Source: an uncultured Nitrososphaerales archaeon
GTDB taxonomy: Archaea > Thermoproteota > Nitrososphaeria > Nitrososphaerales > Nitrosocaldaceae
DNA length: 64,000 bases
NCBI GenBank assembly: GCA_938030895.1
Contig: CALHIV010000011.1
Location: forward strand, 165,612 to 229,611
Direction: 5' to 3'
Part shown: piece by piece, positions 45,111 to 54,038 of the stretch
Layout of the letters: each line of letters starts with the position of its first letter
How positions within the stretch are numbered: the first letter of the stretch is position 1
Notes under the pieces: model-generated
The model's database searches: none
What the model was told of the DNA's origin: nothing
Seen by the model: the letters and a program-made list of their open reading frames with translations, nothing else
Made by a program: the position numbers and the translations under genes

Positions 45111-45566
45111 ATGGCACTAACACTAAACATACCAGAGGATAAGGCTGAGAAGGTAATTAGACTGCTAGATATGCTAGCAGATAACTCTGATGCTATAGAG
45201 AGTCTGCTTAAGACTATCTCAAGGTTAAAGGAGAGTGGGATACTTGCTGCATTTGAAGGCCTTGCTGAGGGCTTCGATGAAGGCTTTAACTACATGGCTA
45301 GAGCGGAGCTGATGTCTGCTATAGGGAACCTTATGATGCTCCTCTACATGATAAGTAAGATAGATCAACCTATGCTATATGAGATGGCAGAGAAGGTGCC
45401 TAAAATGGTTGGTACCATGTATGAGGGGATAAAGGCATCAAAGAAGAGGAAGGCTAGTATATTTGAGTTGATCTCCATGATGAGGAGTCCTGAGATGTAT
45501 GCTCTGATTAATGCGGTTAGGAGCATGATAAGAGATATCTCAGATAAAGGAGATAAAATACAATGA
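45111..45566 (+). CDS. DUF1641 protein
   Basis: A 151-residue helical protein. The DUF1641 signature region is the stretch around LAEGFDEGFNYMARAELMSAIGNLMMLLYMISKID, and the rest is amphipathic helix with a basic patch (KASKKRKASIF). The function of the family is unknown, but members lie next to sulfide:quinone oxidoreductase or formate-dehydrogenase-type genes and are thought to assist them. It begins 20 bases after the flavoprotein stop, with a purine-rich GAGAGGA just before the ATG, so the two are one operon. Confidence 0.8.
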   Translation: MALTLNIPEDKAEKVIRLLDMLADNSDAIESLLKTISRLKESGILAAFEGLAEGFDEGFNYMARAELMSAIGNLMMLLYMISKIDQPMLYEMAEKVPKMVGTMYEGIKASKKRKASIFELISMMRSPEMYALINAVRSMIRDISDKGDKIQ

Positions 45567-45621
45567 GAGACAAAGAGGAATTATAAATTATAAACGATAA
45601 ATGATAAATGATAAAAATAAT

Positions 45622-46578
45622 TTATTTTAGGAGCGTCTTCCAGTCAGATCTTACAAGGGGCTTACCTTTGAGCCTCTGCACATAATTGTATGCTGCAAGT
45701 CCAGCCTTTGCACCTTCTCCTGCAGAGATTACTAGCTGCTTGAACTGTGTATCTGTAACATCGCCAGCAGCGAATATCCCTGCCCTGGATGTCTCCTGGT
45801 TCTTATTCACAACTATCTCACCCTTATCATTCAACTCAACCAATCCCTTTAGCCATTCTGTCTTTGCCACATAACCTAGTTCTACGAACACACCATCAAC
45901 CTCTATCTCCTTAACCCCCTCTGGGTCTCTAACCTTTATACCCTTGACCCTACTATCGCCAAGTACCTCCAGTACATTGGTACGCAAGAGAACCTCAACA
46001 TTCCTAGCATCTAAACATAGGCCCATTAGATCCTCATGTCCTACAAATGCTGAACCTTTGGATATCAGGTAGACCTTCTCAGCTATACTGCAGAGCATTA
46101 GCGTAGCATCTAGTGCAGGATCACCTATACCAATAACAGCAACCCTCTTGCCTTTAAATAGAGGGGCATCACATACAGCGCAGTAGGATACTCCCTTGCC
46201 TACAAATCTTGCCTCTCCAGGAACATTAAGGTCCCTTGGAGTCTTCCCAAATGCAAGTATAACTGCTATTGTATCATACTCATTCAGTGTACTCTTAACA
46301 ATATAGTAGCCGTCAGCAACCTCTATGCCTTTCACCTCCTCATACTTGAAGACAGCATTGAACCTCTCTGCCTGTTCCTTCACACGTTCAGCAAACTCTA
46401 GCCCACTTATGCTCTCAAATCCAGGATAGTTCTCTATGCTTGGTGTAAGTATAGCCTGTCCTCCTATATCCTTTGTAAGTACTAGTGTGCTCATACCTTG
46501 TCTTGCAGTATATAGCGCTGCAGTTAGACCTGCAGCACCTCCTCCAACCACTATCACATCATACATAGCCATATTCAT
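45622..46578 (-). CDS. trxB: Thioredoxin reductase
   Basis: A 318-residue flavoprotein transferring electrons from NAD(P)H to thioredoxin-like proteins. The FAD motif is VVVGGGAAGLTAALYTARQG, the redox-active disulfide is CAVCDAPLF (about residues 134-137), the NAD(P) motif is VAVIGIGDPALDA, and the closing FAD segment is GIFAAGDVTD. In the NAD(P) motif GIGDPA replaces the usual GGGDSA, so cofactor preference is uncertain. It is divergent from the Rieske gene and shares its promoter core. Confidence 0.93.
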   Translation of the reverse strand: MNMAMYDVIVVGGGAAGLTAALYTARQGMSTLVLTKDIGGQAILTPSIENYPGFESISGLEFAERVKEQAERFNAVFKYEEVKGIEVADGYYIVKSTLNEYDTIAVILAFGKTPRDLNVPGEARFVGKGVSYCAVCDAPLFKGKRVAVIGIGDPALDATLMLCSIAEKVYLISKGSAFVGHEDLMGLCLDARNVEVLLRTNVLEVLGDSRVKGIKVRDPEGVKEIEVDGVFVELGYVAKTEWLKGLVELNDKGEIVVNKNQETSRAGIFAAGDVTDTQFKQLVISAGEGAKAGLAAYNYVQRLKGKPLVRSDWKTLLK

Positions 46579-46599
46579 TACCTCATCATCTTCTCAACA

Positions 46600-46611
46600 T
46601 TTAAAAATTCC
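46600..46611. promoter_or_regulatory. Shared TATA-like core of trxB and the Rieske gene
   Basis: CATTTAAAAATT is nearly symmetric and lies about 26 bases from both the minus-strand ATG at 46578 and the plus-strand GTG at 46630. One core element seems to drive both directions. Confidence 0.5.
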
Positions 46612-46629
46612 TTACACATTCTCTCTAGC

Positions 46630-46983
46630 GTGCTTGTCAGGGTATGCAGGTTGGATGAGGTTAGGGATGAGTCAATGAGACTTGTAATGGTTGATGGGAG
46701 GGAGTATATTGTAGGGAAGCATAAAGGCAAGGTATTTGCATGTGATGCTCATTGCCCCCATCGTTATGCCTATCTGCATAGAGGGTACTTCAATGACAAC
46801 AATATAGTCTGCCCTCTGCATGGGTTCGAGTTCGATATAGATACTGGTAGGCTTGTAAAGATCAAACCATGGCATAATGGGAATAACTGGCCTGAGCAAG
46901 ACCCAGAGTGGTACAGGTCTGATGATCTAAAGGTTTATAGGGTTGAGGTCAAGGATGACGGATATATCTATCTACACATCTAA
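46630..46983 (+). CDS. Rieske-type [2Fe-2S] ferredoxin
   Basis: A 117-residue single-domain Rieske protein. The cluster ligands are in CDAHCPHRY (Cys-x-His) and CPLHGFEFD (Cys-x-x-His), and the fold closes with VYRVEVKDDGYIYL. There is no membrane helix, so it is a soluble electron carrier or the ferredoxin part of an oxygenase-type system. The GTG at 46630 fits the promoter spacing, and an ATG at 46675 would cut the first strand. It is followed after 8 bases by a small gene. Confidence 0.9.
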   Translation: MLVRVCRLDEVRDESMRLVMVDGREYIVGKHKGKVFACDAHCPHRYAYLHRGYFNDNNIVCPLHGFEFDIDTGRLVKIKPWHNGNNWPEQDPEWYRSDDLKVYRVEVKDDGYIYLHI

Positions 46984-46991
46984 TTCTACTC

Positions 46992-47189
46992 ATGGTAGAG
47001 TTCAGGTTGGCAGTAGAGTATGGCAGTAAAGATGAGTATATGGTAGAGGTATGGGATGGTGGTAGGATAGTTGCAGTGATACACTCTGCACCGTATGGAC
47101 TAAGGATAACCAGCAGGATGAGCATGCATGTTGATATGAGCGATGATGGTAGAGAGGTTCATGTGATGCTTCCAAGGGTAGTTAGTTGA
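46992..47189 (+). CDS. Small beta-rich protein, unknown function
   Basis: 65 residues, predicted as successive strands (VEFRLAVEYG, YMVEVWDGGRIVAVIHS, REVHVMLPRVV) with no Cys. It starts 8 bases after the Rieske stop and so is probably cotranslated with it. It may be a partner of the Rieske protein. Family not recognised. Confidence 0.6.
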   Translation: MVEFRLAVEYGSKDEYMVEVWDGGRIVAVIHSAPYGLRITSRMSMHVDMSDDGREVHVMLPRVVS

Positions 47190-47283
47190 TAGATGAACAA
47201 TGAATTAAATAGATCAAGAGTAACGAAAGTTGTATGGGTGGGAAATAACAGTTGGGGTTGTTGCTTATCTTCACATCTGTTAG

Positions 47284-47439
47284 TTAAAATCTAGTAATCT
47301 CTATAGCGAAATCTGTTAAAAGCGGCGTACCACATGCTGGACATCTGTTACCGTTCTTTAACACATCCTTAACCGGCTTCAATATAGCGATGGTGGATAT
47401 CACTGTACCACACTTGCTGCATATAATCTCTATAGGCAT
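47284..47439 (-). CDS. 51-residue zinc-ribbon protein
   Basis: A short minus-strand frame from ATG at 47439 to TAA at 47284. The product starts MPIEIICSKCGTVI and later reads NGNRCPACGTPLL, giving two CxxC knuckles 25 residues apart, a textbook zinc ribbon. It occupies what would otherwise be a 335-base gap. CTATATATCTT on the minus strand is about 30 bases before the ATG. It may bind nucleic acid or act as a small subunit. No specific family is recognised. Confidence 0.65.
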   Translation of the reverse strand: MPIEIICSKCGTVISTIAILKPVKDVLKNGNRCPACGTPLLTDFAIEITRF

Positions 47440-47524
47440 AGAGTAACTTATTATACAGTGCAATAAGATATATAGCCAACCATACTTTATAATCTTATCA
47501 AGATCGTTTCACATAAATAATAGA

Positions 47525-47917
47525 TCAGTTATCAGGATTGTTAGTATTGTTGGCGCCATCTCTCTGTAGAACTATGCCCCTCCCATCATAGTCAACTATC
47601 TTAACCCTAGAGTCGATGGGTAGATCCTTGGGAGATTTGATATCTATGAAGCCTGATATGTTCACACCAGAGTCGAGTCTAACTACAGCCCAGCCGTATG
47701 GCGCATACTTCTCGTAACCCTCAGGAGGGACATAGAGTATCGTGAATGTGACTACCCTCCCTTCACCCTTCTCCTCTACAACATCAAACTCATCCGAGTT
47801 GCACTTCCTACAGAATACGATGGTTGCTAACTGAAGGTTGTTGCACCTCTTGCATCTATATAGGAGTACCTTACCTTCCTTCAACTTGGCTACGAACTCC
47901 TCCCTGCTCACACTCAT
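47525..47917 (-). CDS. DUF35 OB-fold / zinc-ribbon acyl-CoA-associated protein
   Basis: 130 residues. The N-terminal zinc ribbon (YRCKRCNNLQ, VFCRKCNSDEF) is followed by an OB fold (GRVVTFTILYVPPEG, YGWAVVRLDSGVNISGFID). In archaea this protein scaffolds acetoacetyl-CoA thiolase with HMG-CoA synthase and binds the CoA pantetheine arm. It lies 25 bases downstream of the thiolase gene, the usual pairing. HMG-CoA synthase is not in the window. Confidence 0.9.
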   Translation of the reverse strand: MSVSREEFVAKLKEGKVLLYRCKRCNNLQLATIVFCRKCNSDEFDVVEEKGEGRVVTFTILYVPPEGYEKYAPYGWAVVRLDSGVNISGFIDIKSPKDLPIDSRVKIVDYDGRGIVLQRDGANNTNNPDN

Positions 47918-47942
47918 CCTTACGCACCTACCTATTCCCTAC

Positions 47943-49097
47943 CTATACCCTCCTGAAGATATGCACAGCACAACTAGCACCAGTAGCACCAAAGTTGTGT
48001 GTCAATGCTATCTCTGCACCCTTGACCTGCCTCTCCCCTGCCTTACCCAGCAACTGCTCATACACCTCGACTACCTGCCCAACCCCAGTGGCACCTATTG
48101 GATGACCCTTGGACTTCAAGCCTCCAGATGGGTTTATTGGAAGATCACCACCGAGCCTTGTTACTCCCTGCTTTACAGCCTCTACACCCTTGCCCTTGGG
48201 GAAGAAGCCGAGATCCTCTATATCAACGATCTCCGCTATTGTGAAGCAGTCATGTACCTCAGCAAAGTCAACATCCTTCGGCTCTATCTTTGCCTGCTTG
48301 AATGCCTGTTGTGCAGCAGTTCTAGTACTTGGTATAGTAGTTATATCCTCCCTATCCTGTAAGGTTGCTGGTGATGCTCCCCTCCCAGATCCTATCACCT
48401 CTATATACTCTAAGCCATTGCTCTTTGCATACTCTTCACTTGCAAGTATAACTGCGCTAGCACCATCTGAGAATGGGCAGCAGTCGAGCAGCTTTAGAGG
48501 GCTTGCAACTGGGGGAGACTCTAGTACATCCCCAACCGTTATCCTCTTCCTTATATGCGCTTTAGGGTTTAGAAGTCCATGCTCATGGTTCTTCACAGCA
48601 ACTAAGGCTAGATCCTCTTCCTTTGCATCGTACTTGTTCATATACGCTCTAGCCATCGATGCGAATAGCCCTGGGAAAGACACTCCACTTCCCCCCTCGT
48701 AGAAGAAGTCTGAGCAGTATGAGAAGAGCGTGGTTGATCTTGCAGTGCCAGTATGAGTAACCTTCTCAACCCCAACTACTAGGACAACATCGTAAAAGCC
48801 AGCAGCAACATTAGCGTATGCCTCCCTGAAGGCTATAGAACCACTCCCACATGCTGACTCTACAGTTAAACCTGGGACATCCATGAGCCCAAGGTCGCTC
48901 AGTATAACAGGGGCTAGGTGCACCTGTCTATCAGCAACACCAAATACGTTGGATATGAATGCGTATTGTACATCCCTAGCATCTATGCCTGCACTCTTTA
49001 TCGCTTCCTTGGATGCGTTGACTGCCAACTCAACTATGCCCTCGTTGAGTTTACCATACTTTGTACTACCAGCACCTATAACACAGACCTTGTTCAC
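47943..49097 (-). CDS. Acetyl-CoA acetyltransferase / thiolase
   Basis: 384 residues of the archaeal thiolase (SCP-x-like) family. The nucleophilic Cys is in ESACGSGSIAF, His residues in AEVHDCFTIAE and SKGHPIGATG, and the second Cys in GATGASCAVHIF. With the DUF35 partner it probably condenses two acetyl-CoA for the mevalonate pathway. In ammonia-oxidising archaea a thiolase also cleaves acetoacetyl-CoA in carbon fixation, and the sequence does not separate these roles. Confidence 0.92.
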   Translation of the reverse strand: MNKVCVIGAGSTKYGKLNEGIVELAVNASKEAIKSAGIDARDVQYAFISNVFGVADRQVHLAPVILSDLGLMDVPGLTVESACGSGSIAFREAYANVAAGFYDVVLVVGVEKVTHTGTARSTTLFSYCSDFFYEGGSGVSFPGLFASMARAYMNKYDAKEEDLALVAVKNHEHGLLNPKAHIRKRITVGDVLESPPVASPLKLLDCCPFSDGASAVILASEEYAKSNGLEYIEVIGSGRGASPATLQDREDITTIPSTRTAAQQAFKQAKIEPKDVDFAEVHDCFTIAEIVDIEDLGFFPKGKGVEAVKQGVTRLGGDLPINPSGGLKSKGHPIGATGVGQVVEVYEQLLGKAGERQVKGAEIALTHNFGATGASCAVHIFRRV

Positions 49098-49260
49098 GAT
49101 AACCTATCTCAACACCATATATAAAAATGTAAGTAGACCATCTTGCATATCTATAGCGGTCTTTGATAGGATAAGGATAGTTGGTAGTATCTATCAACTG
49201 CATTCTATAATTGCACTGTATATAGCACTACCATCAGGCAGTATAACTTGCTCCCACCAA

Positions 49261-50133
49261 TCATACACCCATCTGCATGGTATCTGTATATCTAGCATAT
49301 ACATCAACCCTCCTGTTTCTCAGTAACGGTAACCTGCTCCTAACCTCATACACCTTGCTCACACCAACCTCAACCATGCTCAGACCTTCATTATCGCTAC
49401 CCATATCTACGAGGATGCTACCAAAGGGATCAACAGCCATGCTATGCCCTATATATATATTGCCTACCTGATCTGGTGCGATAACATAGCATCCATTCTC
49501 TATAGCCCTTGCTCTAAGCATCGTCTGCCAATGCTCGTACTTCATCCTCCCCTGAACCCAAGCAGAAGGTATCACAAGCACCTCTGCTCCAAGCAGTGCA
49601 AGTATCCTAGAGAGTTCTGGGAACCTAACATCGTAGCATATCATCATGCCTAACCTACCTAAAGGTGTACTTACTGGCACCGCTATCTCATCCCCTGCTA
49701 GAAGTTTCGCTGACTCCTTGAAGCCTAGAGCATCGTATAGGTGTATCTTCCTATAAACTGATCTTATCTTACCATCACCATCTATGAGAAGTGCTGTATC
49801 ATAAACCCTGTTGCCCCCTTCACCCCTCTCATATATTGTTATTACAGTAGATACCATACATGATCTAGCCTTCTCCCTTACTGCTGATACAAAGTCACCA
49901 TCTATGCTCTCTGCTAAATCGTATAGTGCATCTACACTCTGATCTTCAGGCGAGTAAGCCATGGTGAACTCTGGGAATGCTATAAGCGATGCACCTAGCC
50001 TACTTGCTTCATCTATGTAGTGTAGAGCCTTCTCCAAGTTCTCCTCCTTGCTTATTGAGGATCTGAACTGTACCATAGCTACTCTACCCTTCTTCTTATC
50101 ATCATTGGTGCTGCTAGCATTAGCATCCATCAA
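49261..50133 (-). CDS. Nitrilase-superfamily carbon-nitrogen hydrolase
   Basis: 290 residues with the full Glu-Lys-Cys triad: Glu in IAFPEFTMAY, Lys in VYRKIHLYD, Cys in MMICYDVRFPEL. A second conserved Glu lies in KYEHWQTMLRARAIENG. The layout matches the omega-amidase/Nit branch, which hydrolyses amides such as deaminated glutathione or 2-oxoglutaramate. The exact substrate is inferred weakly. It is separated by 163 featureless bases from the thiolase gene and reads in the same direction. Confidence 0.9.
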   Translation of the reverse strand: MMDANASSTNDDKKKGRVAMVQFRSSISKEENLEKALHYIDEASRLGASLIAFPEFTMAYSPEDQSVDALYDLAESIDGDFVSAVREKARSCMVSTVITIYERGEGGNRVYDTALLIDGDGKIRSVYRKIHLYDALGFKESAKLLAGDEIAVPVSTPLGRLGMMICYDVRFPELSRILALLGAEVLVIPSAWVQGRMKYEHWQTMLRARAIENGCYVIAPDQVGNIYIGHSMAVDPFGSILVDMGSDNEGLSMVEVGVSKVYEVRSRLPLLRNRRVDVYARYTDTMQMGV

Positions 50134-50183
50134 CCTGAGAAAAATAATAGAGATAATATATTTTTGATGCCTATACCTGCTAT

Positions 50184-50363
50184 TTATGCTAGTGGATCCC
50201 CTGCTATGTACCAGTTCTCCTTGGGCGTATCCTGGAAGACTATTATGACATGCTCCTTCTTGCTACCTAAGACCTTGGTTATTGCATCTGTTATAGCCTT
50301 TGCCAACTCTTCCTTCTGCTGCTGTGTCCTTCCAGGCCATAGTGATATGGTGACTAGAGGCAT
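50184..50363 (-). CDS. 4-oxalocrotonate tautomerase-family protein
   Basis: 59 residues. The catalytic Pro follows the start Met directly (MPLVTISLWPGRTQ), then KEELAKAITDAITKVLG and HVIIVFQDTPKENWYIAG. The frame continues upstream to 50426, but the ATG at 50363 is required to expose Pro1, and TTATTATT lies about 26 bases before it. Members isomerise keto-enol compounds, and the archaeal substrate is unknown. Confidence 0.88.
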   Translation of the reverse strand: MPLVTISLWPGRTQQQKEELAKAITDAITKVLGSKKEHVIIVFQDTPKENWYIAGDPLA

Positions 50364-50435
50364 ACATGCTCGAATACCAACCTTCAATAATAACCATACC
50401 ATGCTATAAATAGCGCTGCATAGCAACTATTATGG

Positions 50436-51446
50436 ATGTTCCCGCTCTATGATGAGAACCCTAGAACCACTCGCCCATATGTTAACTATGCCCTTATAGC
50501 AACAAACTTCATAGTCTTCATATGGGAGGTTATAGTAACTAGGCTCTTCACTGATCAGAGGGCAACTATAACGCTCTTCCTGAACCATGGGTTTGTACCA
50601 GCAAGATTCCTAGAAGATGTTAGTAGTGCACAGTACATCGATGCTAGCATATCTATACTGACCTCTATGTTCATGCATGGGAGCATAATGCATATACTTG
50701 GTAACATGCTCTTCCTCTGGATATTTGGGGATAACATAGAGGATAGGTTTGGGCATGTAAAGTACCTTGCATCCTACCTATTCTGGGGTTTTGTTGCTGC
50801 GATGGCACATCTTGCATGGGCTATGAGTGTTGGAGGGGAGCAGTTGCTAATCCCTGCAGTTGGTGCATCTGGAGCAATATCTGGGGTGCTAGGGGCATAC
50901 ATGCTCATCTTCCCACATGCTAGGGTTGTGACACTGGTATTCTTCTTCCTCATAACAACTACAAGGATACCTGCATTTGCATACCTCTTCCTCTGGTTCA
51001 TATACCAGTTGATAGCAGCAGCTTTTGGTGCTGGAGGAGGAGTAGCATACCTAGCGCATATAGGGGGATTTGTGGCAGGGCTAGCATTTGGTCTTGCATA
51101 CAGGTACATGATAAGGATAAGTGCCAGTGTAAGGGCAAGGGTTCCAAGCCTAAGCCATAACTCTAGTGAGAGATACCATGCTAGAGAGCAGATACTTAGA
51201 CCATTGAGGATAGAGGGGATAGTTACAAACAGGTACGTTGAGTTGCTTGCAGAGATGCCAGGAGTAGATGAGCGTACGATCTCCATAAGTGTGATGGATA
51301 ACATTATGGTCAGCATAGATGCTCTAACAGAGGATGGATATAGAAGGTACTCAGGTAAAGCTATACTTAGGACTCCTGTTAATGAGCAACCAGAATCCTT
51401 GCAGTATATCAACGGAATATTGCGTGTAAGGTTCATGAGGATCTGA
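50436..51446 (+). CDS. Rhomboid intramembrane protease with C-terminal Hsp20-like domain
   Basis: 336 residues. The rhomboid part (residues 1-225) has six hydrophobic helices, HGSIMHILGNMLFLW (oxyanion side), the catalytic Ser in GASGAISGVLGAY (about residue 145) and the catalytic His in AHIGGFVAGLAFG (about 208). After a linker, residues about 250-336 resemble an alpha-crystallin/Hsp20 domain: NRYVELLAEMPGVDERTISISVMDN and ending NGILRVRF, compared with the Hsp20 pattern VxADLPGVxxEDI...NGVLxVxLP. The tail could hold unfolded substrate for the protease. The domain assignment is by eye. Confidence 0.85.
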   Translation: MFPLYDENPRTTRPYVNYALIATNFIVFIWEVIVTRLFTDQRATITLFLNHGFVPARFLEDVSSAQYIDASISILTSMFMHGSIMHILGNMLFLWIFGDNIEDRFGHVKYLASYLFWGFVAAMAHLAWAMSVGGEQLLIPAVGASGAISGVLGAYMLIFPHARVVTLVFFFLITTTRIPAFAYLFLWFIYQLIAAAFGAGGGVAYLAHIGGFVAGLAFGLAYRYMIRISASVRARVPSLSHNSSERYHAREQILRPLRIEGIVTNRYVELLAEMPGVDERTISISVMDNIMVSIDALTEDGYRRYSGKAILRTPVNEQPESLQYINGILRVRFMRI

Positions 51447-51510
51447 TTGTATGCTAGTCATCACCATCACCATCACCTTATCATTATTATATGAATATAT
51501 GATATATGAT

Positions 51511-51571
51511 ATAGGATATAAGAGATAGGATATAGGAGATAGGATAGGGTATAGGATAGGATTACTTGCTT
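51511..51571. repeat. Degenerate GATAGGATATA tandem array
   Basis: About five imperfect copies of an 11-12 base unit (ATAGGATATA, GATAGGATATAG, GATAGGATAGGG, ATAGGATAGG) between the convergent rhomboid and copper ATPase genes. Probably spacer DNA. Confidence 0.6.
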
Positions 51572-51575
51572 ACCT

Positions 51576-54038
51576 CTACCTTCTACTCTTTGGCACCCAT
51601 CTCCTCATCAGCAGCGAGCTCATTGTAACTGATATCGAACTTGCAGCCATTGCTAGCCCTGCAAGCGCTGGATATAGCAGACCTAGTGAGGCTATTGGTA
51701 TGAGTGCTACATTGTACATGAATGCATACACTAGGTTCTGCCTTATCTTACCCATAGTCTTCCTGCTCAACTCTACTGCTGTAACCACTGCAATGGGATC
51801 ATCCTTCACAAGTATTATATCCCCAGCCTCTACTGCGATATCCGTACCATTACCCATAGCAATACCAACATCTGCCTGCATTAGGGCAGGGGCGTCATTT
51901 ATGCCATCCCCAACCATAGCAACCCTCTTACCCTCACGTTGTAACATCCTTACTGCATCTACCTTGCCAGATGGCATAACCTCTGCAAGTACATGCTCTA
52001 TTCCCAGTGCTCTTGCAATGGCATCTGCACTCCTCTTATTGTCACCGGTGAGCATGACAACATCTATACCCATGCCCTTGAGCATCTGCACAGCCTCCCT
52101 GCTACTCTCCCTCGGCTCATCCATCAACGCTATTATGCCAACAGGCACACCATCAAAGGATACAAGTACTACAGTCTTTCCATCATCCTGAAGGTTTGAT
52201 ATCTGCTCCTTACAGTTATCGAGCGATACACCCATGCCCTCAAGCATCCTTGGACTCCCTACCACAGTATCTCTACCTCTATATCTTGCCCTAACACCCC
52301 TTCCAGGGATTGCCCTGAACTCCTCAACCATCTCGCCAGGCATTATACCCATGCCCTCAGCCTTCTCAACTATAGCCTTCGCCAATGGGTGCTCTGAGTT
52401 CCTCTCTATAGATGCAGCAACCTCAAGCAGGTTCCTTATAGGATCGTTATTGGTGGTTCCACCAGCATCCACTATTACACTTGTATTACTCAAGGGTATA
52501 ACATCTGTAACCACTGGCCTTCCATAGGTTAGAGTTCCAGTCTTATCGAGCACTATAGTATCTACCTTGCTGAGCATCTCTAGAGCCTTGCCATTCTTGA
52601 ATACTATACCATACTGTGCACCTTTGCTCATACCTACCATTATAGCAGTTGGTGTTGCTAGTCCTAGAGCACATGGGCATGCAACTACCAGTACGGCAAC
52701 AGCAGGTATCATTGCCTGCTCTACAGCACCTTCTGTAACCGTATACCATGCAAGGAACGTTGCAAATGCTACACCCATGACAATGAACGCAAAGTAGCCA
52801 GCAACCTTATCAACAAGCATCTGCATTGGCGGTTTACTCCCCATAGCATCCTCAACCAGCCTTATCACATGTGCAATGAAGGTATCATTCCCCACCCTCG
52901 TAGCCTTTATGATAAGGGATCCTTCCCTGTTTATCGTACCTCCTATAACCTCATCCCCTGGACCCTTGCTAACTGGCATCGACTCACCCGTTGCCATCGA
53001 CTCATCAACAGCAGAGTAACCCTTGACTACCATACCATCAACAGGTATCCTCTCACCTGGATGGACTAGTACCAGATCCCCTTCCCTTATAGATTCTACA
53101 GGGATCTCTTCCTCTACCCCATCCCTCATAACCCTTGCCTCTTTAGGCTGTAGTTCAAGCATCTTCCTTAGCAGTGATGATGCCTTACTCTTACTCTTAC
53201 TCTCAAGATACTTGCCTAGCATGATGAATGTTATCACAACGGATGAGACATCGTAGTAGATCGAGTGCCATGAGGGCTCTGGTAATGTATTCGCTACACT
53301 AAATATGTAGGCTGCTGTGGTACCGACTGCAACAAGGGTATCCATGTTTGCAGAGCCTATCCTTGCTATCCTATATGCTCCAAGGTAGAACCTTCTTCCA
53401 ACAAAGAACTGCACTATACCTGCTAAGGCAAGCATTATGTATGCAGCAATATTGGAGTTGGAGAATGGTAGTAGTGGTAGTACTGCACTTATATACTCTG
53501 GATAACTGTAGAGCATTATTGGTATTGAGAGTACCAAACCAATGATGAAGAGCCTTTTGAGCATCCTAGCCTCTTCCTCTTCTGCAGAGTAGATATCCTC
53601 ACTCACAACCCTATACCCATGCTTATCGAGGATGGCTCTTACCTCTGAGATTGAGAGTATCGCTGGATTATACTCTACTGTAACCCTTGAACTAACATGG
53701 TTTACAGATGCATCCCTAATACCTTCTACCTGCTTAAGCATGCCTTCAAGTCTAACCGCATCGCTTACATCTGTAAGCATCTTTACACTAAAGATTGCCT
53801 TCTCATACACAACTTTATAACCAACCTCTTCTATAGCCTCTTCTATCCTCCTCAAGTCTATCTTTGATGGATCATACTCTATCACTGCCTTCTCAGTGGC
53901 TAGGTTAACATCGCACCCCTTGATACCATCCATGTCTAGAAGGTAGCCTTGTATGGCTCTTGTACAACCTGCACAGTGCATACCCCCTATCTTGAGTACT
54001 ACCCTCTTACCTGTATCCATGCTAGTATCCTTACTCAT
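51576..54038 (-). CDS. copA: Copper-transporting P1B-type ATPase
   Basis: 820 residues. The first heavy-metal domain has MHCAGC (Cys22, Cys25). A second HMA fold follows (MLTDVSDAVRLEGMLKQVEG, EVRAILDKHGYRVV) but without its CxxC. Eight membrane helices include the CPC motif (VACPCALGLATP, about 455). Cytosolic domains show TGESMPVSK, DKTGTLTYG (phosphorylated Asp), SEHPLAKAI and MVGDGINDAPAL. The last helices contain YNVALIPIA and MAASSISV, typical of copper(I) exporters. I chose the ATG at 54038, 26 bases after ATTTAATTG, over the upstream ATG at 54086. The metal-sensing regulator is encoded next to it. Confidence 0.93.
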   Translation of the reverse strand: MSKDTSMDTGKRVVLKIGGMHCAGCTRAIQGYLLDMDGIKGCDVNLATEKAVIEYDPSKIDLRRIEEAIEEVGYKVVYEKAIFSVKMLTDVSDAVRLEGMLKQVEGIRDASVNHVSSRVTVEYNPAILSISEVRAILDKHGYRVVSEDIYSAEEEEARMLKRLFIIGLVLSIPIMLYSYPEYISAVLPLLPFSNSNIAAYIMLALAGIVQFFVGRRFYLGAYRIARIGSANMDTLVAVGTTAAYIFSVANTLPEPSWHSIYYDVSSVVITFIMLGKYLESKSKSKASSLLRKMLELQPKEARVMRDGVEEEIPVESIREGDLVLVHPGERIPVDGMVVKGYSAVDESMATGESMPVSKGPGDEVIGGTINREGSLIIKATRVGNDTFIAHVIRLVEDAMGSKPPMQMLVDKVAGYFAFIVMGVAFATFLAWYTVTEGAVEQAMIPAVAVLVVACPCALGLATPTAIMVGMSKGAQYGIVFKNGKALEMLSKVDTIVLDKTGTLTYGRPVVTDVIPLSNTSVIVDAGGTTNNDPIRNLLEVAASIERNSEHPLAKAIVEKAEGMGIMPGEMVEEFRAIPGRGVRARYRGRDTVVGSPRMLEGMGVSLDNCKEQISNLQDDGKTVVLVSFDGVPVGIIALMDEPRESSREAVQMLKGMGIDVVMLTGDNKRSADAIARALGIEHVLAEVMPSGKVDAVRMLQREGKRVAMVGDGINDAPALMQADVGIAMGNGTDIAVEAGDIILVKDDPIAVVTAVELSRKTMGKIRQNLVYAFMYNVALIPIASLGLLYPALAGLAMAASSISVTMSSLLMRRWVPKSRR

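Noticed and set aside
51511..51571. Degenerate repeats as a CRISPR array
   Set aside because: Units are 11-12 bases, contiguous and imperfect, with no spacers and no cas genes.
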